From Lyngbya sp. HA4199-MV5 (GTDB lineage: Bacteria > Cyanobacteriota > Cyanobacteriia > Leptolyngbyales > Leptolyngbyaceae): a DNA stretch of 64,000 nt. The stretch's first letter is position 1; each line of letters opens with the position of its first letter. Where the stretch lies: positions 248,001 to 312,000 of the forward strand of contig JAHHHL010000001.1 of NCBI GenBank assembly GCA_019359375.1, read 5' to 3'. The notes under the pieces were generated by a model. That model was given only the letters and a program-made list of their open reading frames with translations, ran no database searches and had not been told where the DNA came from. This document shows, one piece after another, positions 9,698 through 19,323 of the stretch. Position numbers and translations under genes: made by a program.

Positions 9698-10030
9698 CTA
9701 GACTTGCTGGAAAATTGCTTCGATCGCTTGCTTTAACTTCGGTAAATAGTTCTCCACTACATTCCAGACGATATCAAGGTCAATGTCTAGATACTGGTGA
9801 GCGAGGACGTTGCGAAAATCACCGATCGTTCTCCAGTCAATGTCAGAACGTATCGCTTTCCAGTCATCTGGCAGTCGTTGGGTGGATTCACATAACGTTT
9901 GCAGATTGCGGATCACAGCATCTTGCGTTTTTGGGTCGACAAAGAAGGCTGTCTTGCCCTCATCGGTGTACGCTTCAATGCGGTTGATACAGTCTCGAAT
10001 GTGTATCAGGTAAACGCGGCTATCTTTCAT
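9698..10030 (-). CDS. HepT-like toxin (DUF86)
   Basis: A 110-residue helical protein of the DUF86/HepT family with the nuclease-associated motif RNVLAHQY (the family RxxxxHxY) near residues 72-79. HepT toxins are neutralised by AMPylation by a partner MntA nucleotidyltransferase. The gene follows its MntA-like partner with a 4-base ATGA overlap, the usual arrangement. It is the most downstream gene of the toxin-antitoxin island. Confidence 0.85.
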   Translation of the reverse strand: MKDSRVYLIHIRDCINRIEAYTDEGKTAFFVDPKTQDAVIRNLQTLCESTQRLPDDWKAIRSDIDWRTIGDFRNVLAHQYLDIDLDIVWNVVENYLPKLKQAIEAIFQQV

Positions 10031-10335
10031 AGCGGTTGGGCTTCGTTGAGGATGCGATCGCGGATGAAGTAGTGCAGCGATTTTTCGGTGACAACATCGA
10101 CTTTGCGCCCTAGTAAGGTCTCTAAATCTTGGATGAGTCCGACAGGAAACCAGGGGCTTAACGGTTCGTCCAGATCCACCAGTAAATCAATATCGCTATT
10201 GGGCTGGGCTTCTCCCCGCACGACAGAACCAAAGAGACGCACGTTCCTGGCACCATGTTGTAACGCAATTTCCAAAATGCGATCGCGCTGCTGCTGGAGC
10301 ATCGCTTCAAGTCTCAGTGTCTCTGGTGTTTTCAT
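10027..10335 (-). CDS. MntA-like nucleotidyltransferase antitoxin
   Basis: A 102-residue minimal nucleotidyltransferase with the GSVVRGEAQPNSDIDLLVD motif (GSx10DxD) at about residues 36-54, which binds the catalytic metals. MntA family members AMPylate the HepT toxin. It overlaps the HepT gene by four bases and precedes it in the operon. Upstream, at 10398-10470, lies copy A of the island's ~70-bp repeat. Confidence 0.85.
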   Translation of the reverse strand: MKTPETLRLEAMLQQQRDRILEIALQHGARNVRLFGSVVRGEAQPNSDIDLLVDLDEPLSPWFPVGLIQDLETLLGRKVDVVTEKSLHYFIRDRILNEAQPL

Positions 10336-10397
10336 CGGACAACCCTAAGCAGCCACCATCCTTGCACCTTAAATCTACCCTTTTTCGCTGTCAAACA

Positions 10398-10470
10398 CGA
10401 TCGCCCACTTCAGCCCATGTGTTAGGTTTGGCGATGCTTCAGGGAATTTGGGAGAGGGGCGATCGTGCTA
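10398..10470 (-). repeat. TA-island repeat, copy A
   Basis: About 73 bases bounded by CGATCGCCCACTTCAG on the left and GGCGATCGTGCTA on the right, with CGATGCTTCAGGGAATTTGG in the core. Copies B (11105-11177) and C (11836-11904) share the order and most bases. It lies 63 bases upstream of the MntA-like gene and just beyond the 3' end of the MazF-like gene. Its edges resemble HIP1 octamers. Confidence 0.8.
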
Positions 10471-10473
10471 TTG

Positions 10474-10836
10474 CTATGGCGATTCACTTGTATTGACAGA
10501 ATCTTCCAATGCCGCGAGAGCTACTTTTACACGCATACGAACACTTTTCCAATCACGTTCTGACAAGTGCCCGATCAGTATCAGATTAGCGGAAGGGGGC
10601 AAGGTAACGATAAAACTGCGAAAAACTGAGGCGACCCGTAAGCCTGCTGCTACCCAATCCTCAAGCTCATAGTCAGTTGCGCCAAGCCCACTGGTTCGGG
10701 TGGTGATGAGTCCAACGATCGTATCGGGGCGAAGGGCGTGATAGGTTTCGGACGACAAAACCACAGCAGGACGACGCTTGATGCCTGTGACTCCGGGAAA
10801 ATCGACTGTAACCAGATCACCAGGCTTGAACGGCAC
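10474..10836 (-). CDS. MazF/PemK-like toxin
   Basis: A 120-residue protein of the PemK/MazF fold starting GTG (MPFKPGDLVTVDFPG). Recognisable parts are the KPGDLVTVDFP first strand, RRPAVVLSS, and the GHLSERD segment near the end. Known family members are ribosome-independent mRNA interferases. The start overlaps the stop of the upstream antitoxin by one base (TAGTG), so translation is coupled. Confidence 0.85.
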   Translation of the reverse strand: MPFKPGDLVTVDFPGVTGIKRRPAVVLSSETYHALRPDTIVGLITTRTSGLGATDYELEDWVAAGLRVASVFRSFIVTLPPSANLILIGHLSERDWKSVRMRVKVALAALEDSVNTSESP

Positions 10837-11066
10837 TAAACCATCTCCTCATCATCGGGGAAAAGACTGGTTGCATGTTGCAAAGAGAATGATGCTAACT
10901 CAAGCTGATCCTGCTCTGTCCAGGTATAACTGGTGTCAATTACATCAACGTTTGGCTGAGCCAAATCATTCAAGATGAGAGCAGCAAGACGTAGACGATC
11001 GCCCGCTGGCAACGCAGCTACGATCGTCTGATAAACGTCCTGAATCCTCTGATCAGTATTCGGCAT
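10836..11066 (-). CDS. Antitoxin of the MazF-like pair
   Basis: A 76-residue acidic protein (MPNTDQRIQDVYQTIVAAL) directly upstream of and translationally coupled to the MazF-like toxin. No classic DNA-binding motif is obvious; the segment LPAGDRLRLAALILNDLAQ is common to small cyanobacterial antitoxins. The assignment rests mainly on size, charge and gene order. Copy B of the island repeat lies 39 bases upstream. Confidence 0.7.
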   Translation of the reverse strand: MPNTDQRIQDVYQTIVAALPAGDRLRLAALILNDLAQPNVDVIDTSYTWTEQDQLELASFSLQHATSLFPDDEEMV

Positions 11067-11104
11067 CTCTCTGTCCTCCTAACTTGAATTTTAACTTGAA
11101 GAGT

Positions 11105-11177
11105 CGATCGCCCACTTCAGAGCCCATGTTGCGTTTTGCGATGCTTCAGGGAATTTGGGAGAGGTGCGATCGTGCTA
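11105..11177 (-). repeat. TA-island repeat, copy B
   Basis: About 73 bases bounded by CGATCGCCCACTTCAG and TGCGATCGTGCTA, nearly the same as copy A apart from a short indel in the CAGCCCATG part. It lies between the MazE-like antitoxin start and the 3' end of the VapC pseudogene; the restored VapC stop codon (11175-11177) is the last three bases of the repeat. Confidence 0.8.
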
Positions 11178-11565
11178 CCGGTGCTCCAAGATCAGTCCAT
11201 CCACATAATCAAAGTCTGTATCATCAGTGACCAGCACCCAGCAATGTTCCAGGCACTGAGCAGCAATCCAGACATCATTCATTGGGATGGGTCGTGCGCT
11301 TCAACATCAACCGGGATTGAGCATAAGCGACTGCTGTTTCTTTCCCTAAAGGCACTGCGACACAAGCTGCTACAAACTCTAGATAACGAGGCAAATTTTG
11401 CAGCGGACGTGTCGAGTTCTCGGCTCCAAACAGCAATTCTCCGACAGCGACCATCGGTAGTATTATTTCCGGCAAAGCCAGAACTCTTGCGGCGATCGCT
11501 GCATCTCCATTTAAGAAGCGAACGGCAACAGACGTATCCAATGCAATCTCACCACTCATTGACAT
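11175..11565 (-). pseudogene. VapC-like PIN toxin, frameshifted
   Basis: The PIN domain begins at the ATG at 11565 (MSMSGEIALDTSVAVRFLNG) with the first catalytic aspartate in LDTS and continues to KRTTHPNE, where the frame stops at 11275. In the next frame the missing C-terminus follows at once: MNDVWIAAQCLEHCWVLVTD, then DTDFDYV and stop at 11175. NDxWIAA and VTDD carry the remaining acidic residues of a PIN active site. A net shift near 11278-11282 therefore splits the gene. It is probably an inactivated RNase toxin, unless a sequencing error is present. It overlaps the antitoxin end by 17 bases. Confidence 0.85.
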
Positions 11566-11758
11566 CAGCCTGTCGGCAATCGGTTGCAATAGTTCTCTGT
11601 AGCTCTTCTGCCTCTGCATCACTCAAAATGCCTGCAAACTTTGCAAGGGGATGATTTTGGCGTACAGCCTTGAGCCGATGTAAAAAATCAAGCACTGGTT
11701 GTACCAAATCATCGGGAACCTGTTCAATCTCCTGAATTAGTTGCTCACGATTTTCCAT
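11549..11758 (-). CDS. VapB-like antitoxin
   Basis: A 69-residue protein starting MENREQLIQEIEQVPDDLV. The frame runs farther upstream to 11839, but the ATG at 11758 gives the usual small antitoxin. The pattern IEQVPDDLVQPVLDFLHRLK followed by HPLAKFAGILSDAEAEEL is common in cyanobacterial partners of PIN toxins. It overlaps the start of the frameshifted VapC. If VapC is dead, this antitoxin may persist only as a remnant or as a cross-protecting factor. Confidence 0.75.
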   Translation of the reverse strand: MENREQLIQEIEQVPDDLVQPVLDFLHRLKAVRQNHPLAKFAGILSDAEAEELQRTIATDCRQADVNEW

Positions 11759-11835
11759 GTGCCTCTTATCCTCTAGCAACGTCCATTTGTTTGAACTCGT
11801 TATGATTTCATCCTTTGATTTTAGCTGAAGGACAG

Positions 11836-11904
11836 TCACTCACTTCAGAGCCTCTGTCGAGTTTCGTGGTGCTTGATTGGATTTGGAAGAGGAGCGATCG
11901 TACT
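11836..11904 (-). repeat. TA-island repeat, copy C (diverged)
   Basis: About 69 bases sharing the word order of copies A and B: CACTTCAGAGCC, then a TCGTGGTGCTT block, GGATTTGGAAGAGG, GCGATCGTACTA. It is less similar than A and B are to each other. It lies 78 bases upstream of the VapB start, continuing the pattern of one repeat upstream of each TA module. Confidence 0.65.
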
Positions 11905-12000
11905 AATATTCCTAGCTAACGATTGTCAATAATTTTTGCCCCTCCAGCAATGACTTTAAGTAGTTCGCTTTAAAGAATTATTGGAGCGTGCAGTATGCAG

Positions 12001-12801
12001 CTATTTGTTTGGCGGAATTTTTTGCTGAACCTCTAACCTAAGCTTTTCACAAGAGGAAGGCGTTTCAAATACATACATTTTTTCCTTGTTTCTTTGATTA
12101 CTTCTTGCTAGTTCTTTTACAAGAGAAAAGTAAGCTTTAAAATCTTCCGCAACATAAGCATACAAACAGCCTAGTTCTGTAATCATAAAATCTAAATCAT
12201 AAAGCATCAGGCTGCTCAAACCTCGACCCAGGCTTTGAGCCTTACTATTGAGATCAATGGAAACTAAGCAGGTTGATAAAAGGCTTCCATAATTTTTCTT
12301 AGATAATCCGCATGTACTTCTAATGAAACGATTTCTGTCCTTCCAGTAGGATGTAGAGAAGGTCTTCAGGTCTTCAATGGGTGCCGAGTTGAGAGCAGAT
12401 GAAAGAGCGCTGAATTCTTCTTTTCTTATTTTGTTTGTGATAAAGCAGGAAAATATTTTTGCAAACAAATTAGATTTGTACATGTCATCAAATTTGTCGA
12501 TCTTTAGGAAGATAGCATTGTAGAGCTTATCTCTTTTTTCCTTATCTTTTTTAAGTTCTTCAGTAAAAGCGACTCTCTGATTCTCTGTTGTTTTCTCATT
12601 AATTGTTTTGATGAATTCCCCAACTTTATGCAAGAAAATCACATCTGGGATTGAGCTTAAAGTTTTGCCAAGCTTATAAATTAAGCCTGCAACTGGTATA
12701 TCTCTAAGAAGCTCACTTTCAGTCAACAGGTCAATTGCAATATCTGCTCCATCGACACTTAATTCTAAAAAGTCTTGTTCTAATTTATCCTTATTTTTCA
12801 T
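12001..12801 (-). CDS. Uncharacterised AT-rich protein in the TA island
   Basis: A 266-residue protein from ATG 12801 (MKNKDKLEQDFLEL). I do not recognise a named family. The N-terminal part LLTESELLRDIPVAGLIYKL with following KLGKTLSSIPDVIFLHKV, and then a central FTEELKKDKEKRDKLYNAIF/DDMYKSNLFAKIF region, has the look of a family of soluble, mostly helical proteins found sporadically in many bacteria beside mobile or defence genes. Its base composition and codons (many A/T third positions) differ from neighbours, indicating recent acquisition. A role in phage defence or toxin-antitoxin biology is a guess from context. Confidence 0.8.
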   Translation of the reverse strand: MKNKDKLEQDFLELSVDGADIAIDLLTESELLRDIPVAGLIYKLGKTLSSIPDVIFLHKVGEFIKTINEKTTENQRVAFTEELKKDKEKRDKLYNAIFLKIDKFDDMYKSNLFAKIFSCFITNKIRKEEFSALSSALNSAPIEDLKTFSTSYWKDRNRFIRSTCGLSKKNYGSLLSTCLVSIDLNSKAQSLGRGLSSLMLYDLDFMITELGCLYAYVAEDFKAYFSLVKELARSNQRNKEKMYVFETPSSCEKLRLEVQQKIPPNK

Positions 12802-12852
12802 TAGGGTTACTGCCCTCAAACAGCAAGAGACAATGAAATAGATAGACTTTCT

Positions 12853-15317
<2,465 letters not shown>

Positions 15318-15504
15318 GGGATACCGAAAGAGCCTTTCTAAATCGTATGTTCTGCATCTTAACAGCCTCCCTGGTTAGATAGTGTCTCAGCTCACATTGT
15401 TTCGGTGTCAGTGCCAGAGCGCGTCATCATTTGCGATCGAAATTCGCTATTGTTCAAATAGAGCGGTAGCCCTAAAACTCCATCCCAACCCCTCACCCCT
15501 CACT

Positions 15505-16146
15505 ATGGTTCAGCTTCAGCCTAAATTGTTAACGGATACCTGGGTCACTGCCACCTGGGACGATTACCTGAGGGTGATTGACGATCCTGCCTGTGCCAAA
15601 GCAAAAGGGTATTATTTCAACGGGCAGATGAGGGTAGAAACGATGGGAGTCGGACCGGATCACGCCAGCGAAAATACGATTGTTATTTTGGCGATCGGCT
15701 TATTTTGCGGTCTTAAAGGCATTCCCATCAAAGGATTAACGAACTGTACCTACCGCAAAACGGGTGTCCGTGAAGCGCAGCCAGATGTTTCTTACTACGT
15801 GGGTGACCGCACCGCACTTGTCCCTCAGGGAAGCACGATTGCCAATCTGGATGAAATTTCCCCACCTGATTTGGCGATCGAAGTGGCGGATTCGTCCCTT
15901 GACGCTGATTTGGGCAAGAAACGGTTGCTCTACGAAGAGATGGCGATCGCGGAATATTGGGTCGTTGATGTGGAAAACGCGCAGATTGTCGCGTTTCAAA
16001 TTGTTAGTAATGGCAGCAGGCGCATTGACCAGTCTCAGATTTTACCAGGGCTTGAGATAGCAGTGCTATGCGAAGCTATGATCCGGCGACGACAACAGGA
16101 TGACAGCCAGGTGGTTGCATGGTTACTATCTAAATTTCAGTCATAG
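15505..16146 (+). CDS. Uma2 family (DUF820) putative endonuclease
   Basis: A 213-residue protein starting MVQLQPKLLTDTWVTATWDD. It has the PD-(D/E)XK-like layout of the Uma2 family: a QPDVSYYVG strand, PDLAIEVADSSLDADLGKK and YEEMAIAEYWVVDVE. These proteins are extremely abundant in cyanobacteria; a nuclease activity is predicted from the fold but not established. The frame extends to 15382, but the ATG at 15505 matches family starts. Two other Uma2 genes occur in the window. Confidence 0.88.
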   Translation: MVQLQPKLLTDTWVTATWDDYLRVIDDPACAKAKGYYFNGQMRVETMGVGPDHASENTIVILAIGLFCGLKGIPIKGLTNCTYRKTGVREAQPDVSYYVGDRTALVPQGSTIANLDEISPPDLAIEVADSSLDADLGKKRLLYEEMAIAEYWVVDVENAQIVAFQIVSNGSRRIDQSQILPGLEIAVLCEAMIRRRQQDDSQVVAWLLSKFQS

Positions 16147-16189
16147 AGCGGTGACTGATGAGGTAAGCCACAGCCCTGTGAATACGACG

Positions 16190-16222
16190 GGTACAGGGTG
16201 TAGGGTATAGGGTGTGGTGGAT
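16190..16222 (+). repeat. GGGTGTAGGGTATAGGGTGTGG low-complexity tract
   Basis: Short tandem GGGTGTA units between the first Uma2 gene and the asparaginase gene; same family as 467-506. Confidence 0.65.
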
Positions 16223-16245
16223 GCAAATGAAAACGGCTGTAAGGC

Positions 16246-17199
16246 TCATAGCATCGACAGTTCGCCAGCAACTTCGAGCCGCGTGACATTGCTCATCGTC
16301 ATAAAGCTTTCGGAGAGGGTTTCAGAGACCGAAGGACTGATCCAGCCCATCTGCTTCAGCAAATGAATCGCAACGGCGTATTTGGCTCGTTTCGCGCCAT
16401 CCATCACCTTGATCGCCAAGCCCATGCCTTCCCCCAATCGCCCAACGCATTGAATGCCTTCTGCACCCGCTTTGCTGACCAATTCACCCTCTGTCAGGCG
16501 CATGAGTTCGGTATCAAACTCGCCATCGCCCGCTACCATCGTTGGGTGATGGGTCATTGCCCGCACAATCCGTTCCATATCCAAACTATCGCCAGAGGAC
16601 AGACGGGCGTAGAGTGAGGCAATTTGCCCTAGCTGCATAAAATAGGTCGGCGCACCGCAATCATCCCGCGCACTGATGAATTCTTCAGCAGGCATGCGGA
16701 GCAGTTCGGCAACCTTTTGCAAGATCAACTGCTGAACAGGATGGCTACGCTGGAGGTAGCTGCTGAGGGGGAAGTTGCGCTGTTGGCATACAGCCAGCAT
16801 CCCTGCATGTTTGCCAGAGCAATTGTATTCCAGCCGACTCCGTTTACCGAATGGCACCGGACATTGAAGCACGGTGGGGTCAATATCCGCACGCCAGAGA
16901 ATGTTGAATGCCTGACGCACCTGCCCGATCGTCCCACGATGAGAGCTACAGATAATCGCCAGGTCACGATCGCTCAAGCCATAGCGCTCTAGCGTACCCG
17001 TCGTCGTCACCGCTAAGGCTTGAAACGGCTTCAAGGCAGAACGCACGAACGTCGCGGTTTCTGCACTGCCAGCCACCAACAAATTTCGCCCACGGGTATC
17101 ACAAATAACCGCCTGGACGTAATGTTTGGATTCAATAATCCCTTCGCGCAGTAACCGTACTTCCAGTTCTGCGGCTTGTGTGCGTCTTCCCCTTGTCAT
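16246..17199 (-). CDS. L-asparaginase II family protein
   Basis: A 317-residue protein of the asparaginase family typified by rhizobial thermolabile asparaginase (AnsA/PF06089 type), unrelated to the E. coli enzymes. Visible blocks are VFRSALKPFQAL-like sequence (FVRSALKPFQALA), the SSHRGTIGQ segment, YNCSGKHAGMLA with candidate catalytic Ser/Lys residues, and DDCGAPTYFMQL. It should hydrolyse asparagine to aspartate and ammonia. It converges with the upstream Uma2 gene. Confidence 0.88.
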   Translation of the reverse strand: MTRGRRTQAAELEVRLLREGIIESKHYVQAVICDTRGRNLLVAGSAETATFVRSALKPFQALAVTTTGTLERYGLSDRDLAIICSSHRGTIGQVRQAFNILWRADIDPTVLQCPVPFGKRSRLEYNCSGKHAGMLAVCQQRNFPLSSYLQRSHPVQQLILQKVAELLRMPAEEFISARDDCGAPTYFMQLGQIASLYARLSSGDSLDMERIVRAMTHHPTMVAGDGEFDTELMRLTEGELVSKAGAEGIQCVGRLGEGMGLAIKVMDGAKRAKYAVAIHLLKQMGWISPSVSETLSESFMTMSNVTRLEVAGELSML

Positions 17200-17334
17200 G
17201 GGTAAGACTCTAGCATTGGAAGGGGACGGGAGGAGGAAAAGTTTTGAGTTTGGGGAAGAGAGGGGCGAGGAGAGAGGAGTGAGAAGTCGGAACAGTTTTT
17301 AGAAGGAGTCAGGAAAGGTTCATGCACTAACAAC

Positions 17335-17463
17335 TAGGGGCTGTCATCAATTACTACTACACATTGCTTGCAGAAAGGGTTCCAGCCCCTAGCCTGGTGT
17401 GTTGGGACGGGCGTGACACTGCTGATATTGCAAGGTTTCGGAGCTAATTGATGACACGCCCTA
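17335..17463 (+). mobile_element. MITE-like element, copy 2
   Basis: A 129-bp copy with termini TAGGGGCTGTCATCAATTA and AATTGATGACACGCCCTA. The internal CAGCCCCTAG at 17383-17392 pairs with the left end, and the GGGCGTGACA segment pairs with the right end. It differs from copy 3 at only four positions. Removing the element with one TA joins CACTAACAAC to TAACAACTCC, a word that exists elsewhere in the window in the dispersed AACAACTAACAAC repeat, so an empty site can be inferred. Confidence 0.88.
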
Positions 17464-17534
17464 ACAACTCCTAAGCTGACCGCTGACCGCTGTTCAAGCT
17501 CAAAACTTAAAGCTTGTACTTTTACTTTTTTACG

Positions 17535-17588
17535 CCCGACTCCCTGCTCCCCACCTTCTGCCCTCTGCCTCCTGCCTTCTGCCTTCTT
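17535..17588. repeat. Low-complexity TTCTGCCCTCTGCCTCCTGCC repeat
   Basis: Pyrimidine-rich tract of CTTCTGCC/CTCTGCC/TCCTGCC units immediately downstream of the CGLD27-family gene. Complement of the GGCAGAGGGCAG family found at 8446, 20580, 26214 and elsewhere. Confidence 0.75.
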
Positions 17589-17589
17589 A

Positions 17590-18087
17590 CTACAACAACT
17601 GCCACACCAACGCACCCATAATGGACACGATCGCCAGCACACCAAAGGTCTGTGTGAGACGCTTCAAAACAGGCTGAATCTGGTAGGTCACTACAAGACG
17701 GTCTTGGGCGAGCATTTCGGGTGGCTTTGCCCATAGTTGACCGTCGTACCAACCCGACTCTTCGTAAAAAATCGTGGCATTTGCAAGCCGCGATCGAACG
17801 TATGTCCAGCCCAGGTACAGACGGAGCAGCACGAATGCCAGAAATAAAGCGGCTCCCGCTGTCCCAGCCAACGCAAATTGAACTGGATGCTTGGCGGGTG
17901 GAAAACTAGCAGCCGCGATCGGACCTACAAGGAGCCAACTCCAGCCCCAAATCCAGAGCAGCTTCCGAATATAGCGCGGCAAGTCGAGCGTTGCCCACCG
18001 AAAAAACCAGGACTCTTTGAGTTCCTCGTATTCGTTCAAGGGTTGTTGCTCGAACGGAACCGGACAGGCAGAGACAGAGGACTTCAT
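17590..18087 (-). CDS. CGLD27/Ycf36 family (DUF1230) membrane protein
   Basis: A 165-residue protein starting MKSSVSACPVPFEQQPLNEY. The opening CPVPFEQQPLNEYEELKESW followed by FFRWATLD is the hallmark of the DUF1230/Ycf36 family, conserved across cyanobacteria, algae and plants (CGLD27 in Chlamydomonas). Two membrane segments lie at about residues 45-62 and 72-90, with a third at the C-terminus. WTYVRSRLANATIFYEESGW is also typical. The function is not settled; the plant homologue has been linked to iron-deficiency responses. The track start at 18225 is too far upstream. Confidence 0.88.
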   Translation of the reverse strand: MKSSVSACPVPFEQQPLNEYEELKESWFFRWATLDLPRYIRKLLWIWGWSWLLVGPIAAASFPPAKHPVQFALAGTAGAALFLAFVLLRLYLGWTYVRSRLANATIFYEESGWYDGQLWAKPPEMLAQDRLVVTYQIQPVLKRLTQTFGVLAIVSIMGALVWQLL

Positions 18088-18177
18088 GGTTAGGCCACGC
18101 GGTAGCGAGCTAGCACACTCTACACTATAAACGACTTCAGCCGTGGGAACGAGAGGGCTATGGGCGATCGGGCTCGT

Positions 18178-18218
18178 AAAAAATTCCCCTACGCCTATTT
18201 GCATAAACCGTAGGGGAA
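18178..18218 (-). terminator. Rho-independent terminator for the 18280-18651 gene
   Basis: On the minus strand, TTCCCCTACG pairs perfectly with CGTAGGGGAA (10-bp stem, about 15-base loop) and is followed by a run of T. It lies about 60 bases past the stop of the minus-strand hypothetical gene at 18280. Confidence 0.85.
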
Positions 18219-18279
18219 ACAACACGTTAGACCAAGCAAACTATCTAGTTTGGAGCGAAGCGTTGCTTAAGCAAATGGA

Positions 18280-18651
18280 CTAAAGCGCGTCATCCTCCAT
18301 CCGCGCCATCACGACGGCACAAAAGGTAAACGCAGCAACCAGTGGCATAGGAGAGGCAAAGAAATAGCTAAATGCGCCAGCCATCACAGCGCTTAAACCC
18401 GCCGCAGCGCACCATACTTTTTCTTCAAAACACAAGCCACGCTTTGCCTTAATTGCTCTCAACACCTGGGTAGGAATGGGCACTGGCATCACTGCATTGG
18501 GTGGAAACGCCCAATAGTCAGTGCGTTCTTGAAACAGGTCAGTCCAACCGTTTTCGGCACACCAGTCTTCAATCCATTGAGGAGCGTAATGTTGCATAAC
18601 TCGGCGCGTCGGTAAATGTCGTCGTAAATAAATGTCGTCGTGAACAATCAA
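18280..18651 (-). CDS. Conserved cyanobacterial hypothetical membrane protein
   Basis: A 123-residue protein starting MIVHDDIYLRRHLPTRRVMQ. The N-terminal half is soluble (HYAPQWIEDWCAENGWTDLF, ERTDYWAFPPNAVMPVP), and the C-terminal part has two hydrophobic segments (about residues 82-97 and 100-116). I recognise it as the sort of small protein kept in many cyanobacteria, but no function is known to me. It has its own terminator and is monocistronic. Confidence 0.75.
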   Translation of the reverse strand: MIVHDDIYLRRHLPTRRVMQHYAPQWIEDWCAENGWTDLFQERTDYWAFPPNAVMPVPIPTQVLRAIKAKRGLCFEEKVWCAAAGLSAVMAGAFSYFFASPMPLVAAFTFCAVVMARMEDDAL

Positions 18652-19323
18652 GCGAGAATGTGACTAAAGGTGAAGTGCTAACGTAACGCTAAAACTCGAT
18701 CGCCCCATGCACCTGTTCGCAGATTTCGGCAAGTTCCCTTATGGTTTGAGACTAACAGAATCACTGATTAGGCAACAGTCAAAGAAATTAAAGTTTACGT
18801 ATTTCAGCCGCCGTGTTCAAAGATGTCTTCAAAGCACCCTGAGGGTGAGTTGTTCTACTCAAAATTCTGCCTTACGGCATTGCCATCATCAGACCTCAAA
18901 CCATCTTCCAGCCGACATCTCGTCGATTCGCAGCCTCTTTTTACACTCGTTAACAATCCGCCATAATCCTTCAAAAACAGGATTATCTATGATTAGTTTG
19001 ATCTTGGTTTGAATCATCTTTGACTTAATCAGTATGTATGAACGAAACTCCCACTACCAGACATTTTTCCGTCAGCATTAGGCTGCTCTTTGCCTTCTGC
19101 CCTCTGCCCTCTGCCTCCTGCCTTCTGCCCTCTGCTTTCTACCGCTCATGCAAGGCTCAAACTGCAAAAACAGTCCAAGGAGCAACAGGATGTGGTGAAA
19201 TAAAAATTGCGATCGTTCTATCTAGCCATGAGCCAATGAGCAATGCAACTTAACGCCATCAATTGCAGGCTCAATGGACAACGCAATGCCTACATCAATG
19301 TCTCTATCATTCAAACGTCTCCT
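18652..19323. other. Intergenic region with low-complexity repeat
   Basis: About 670 bases between divergent genes. It holds TCTGCCCTCTGCC repeats at 19090-19141. The frame at 18707-19012 is not protein-like. A short CTTCAAAAACAGG region at about 18968 may belong to the promoter of the substrate-binding protein gene but no boxes are convincing. Confidence 0.5.
19090..19141 (+). repeat. TTCTGCCCTCTGCC low-complexity tract
   Basis: Pyrimidine-rich tract of CTTCTGCC/CTCTGCC units upstream of the Liv-type binding protein; complementary to the GGCAGAGGGCAG family. Confidence 0.75.

Noticed and set aside
18707-19012. 101-residue plus-strand frame
   Set aside because: Composition is not protein-like; it spans ordinary intergenic sequence.
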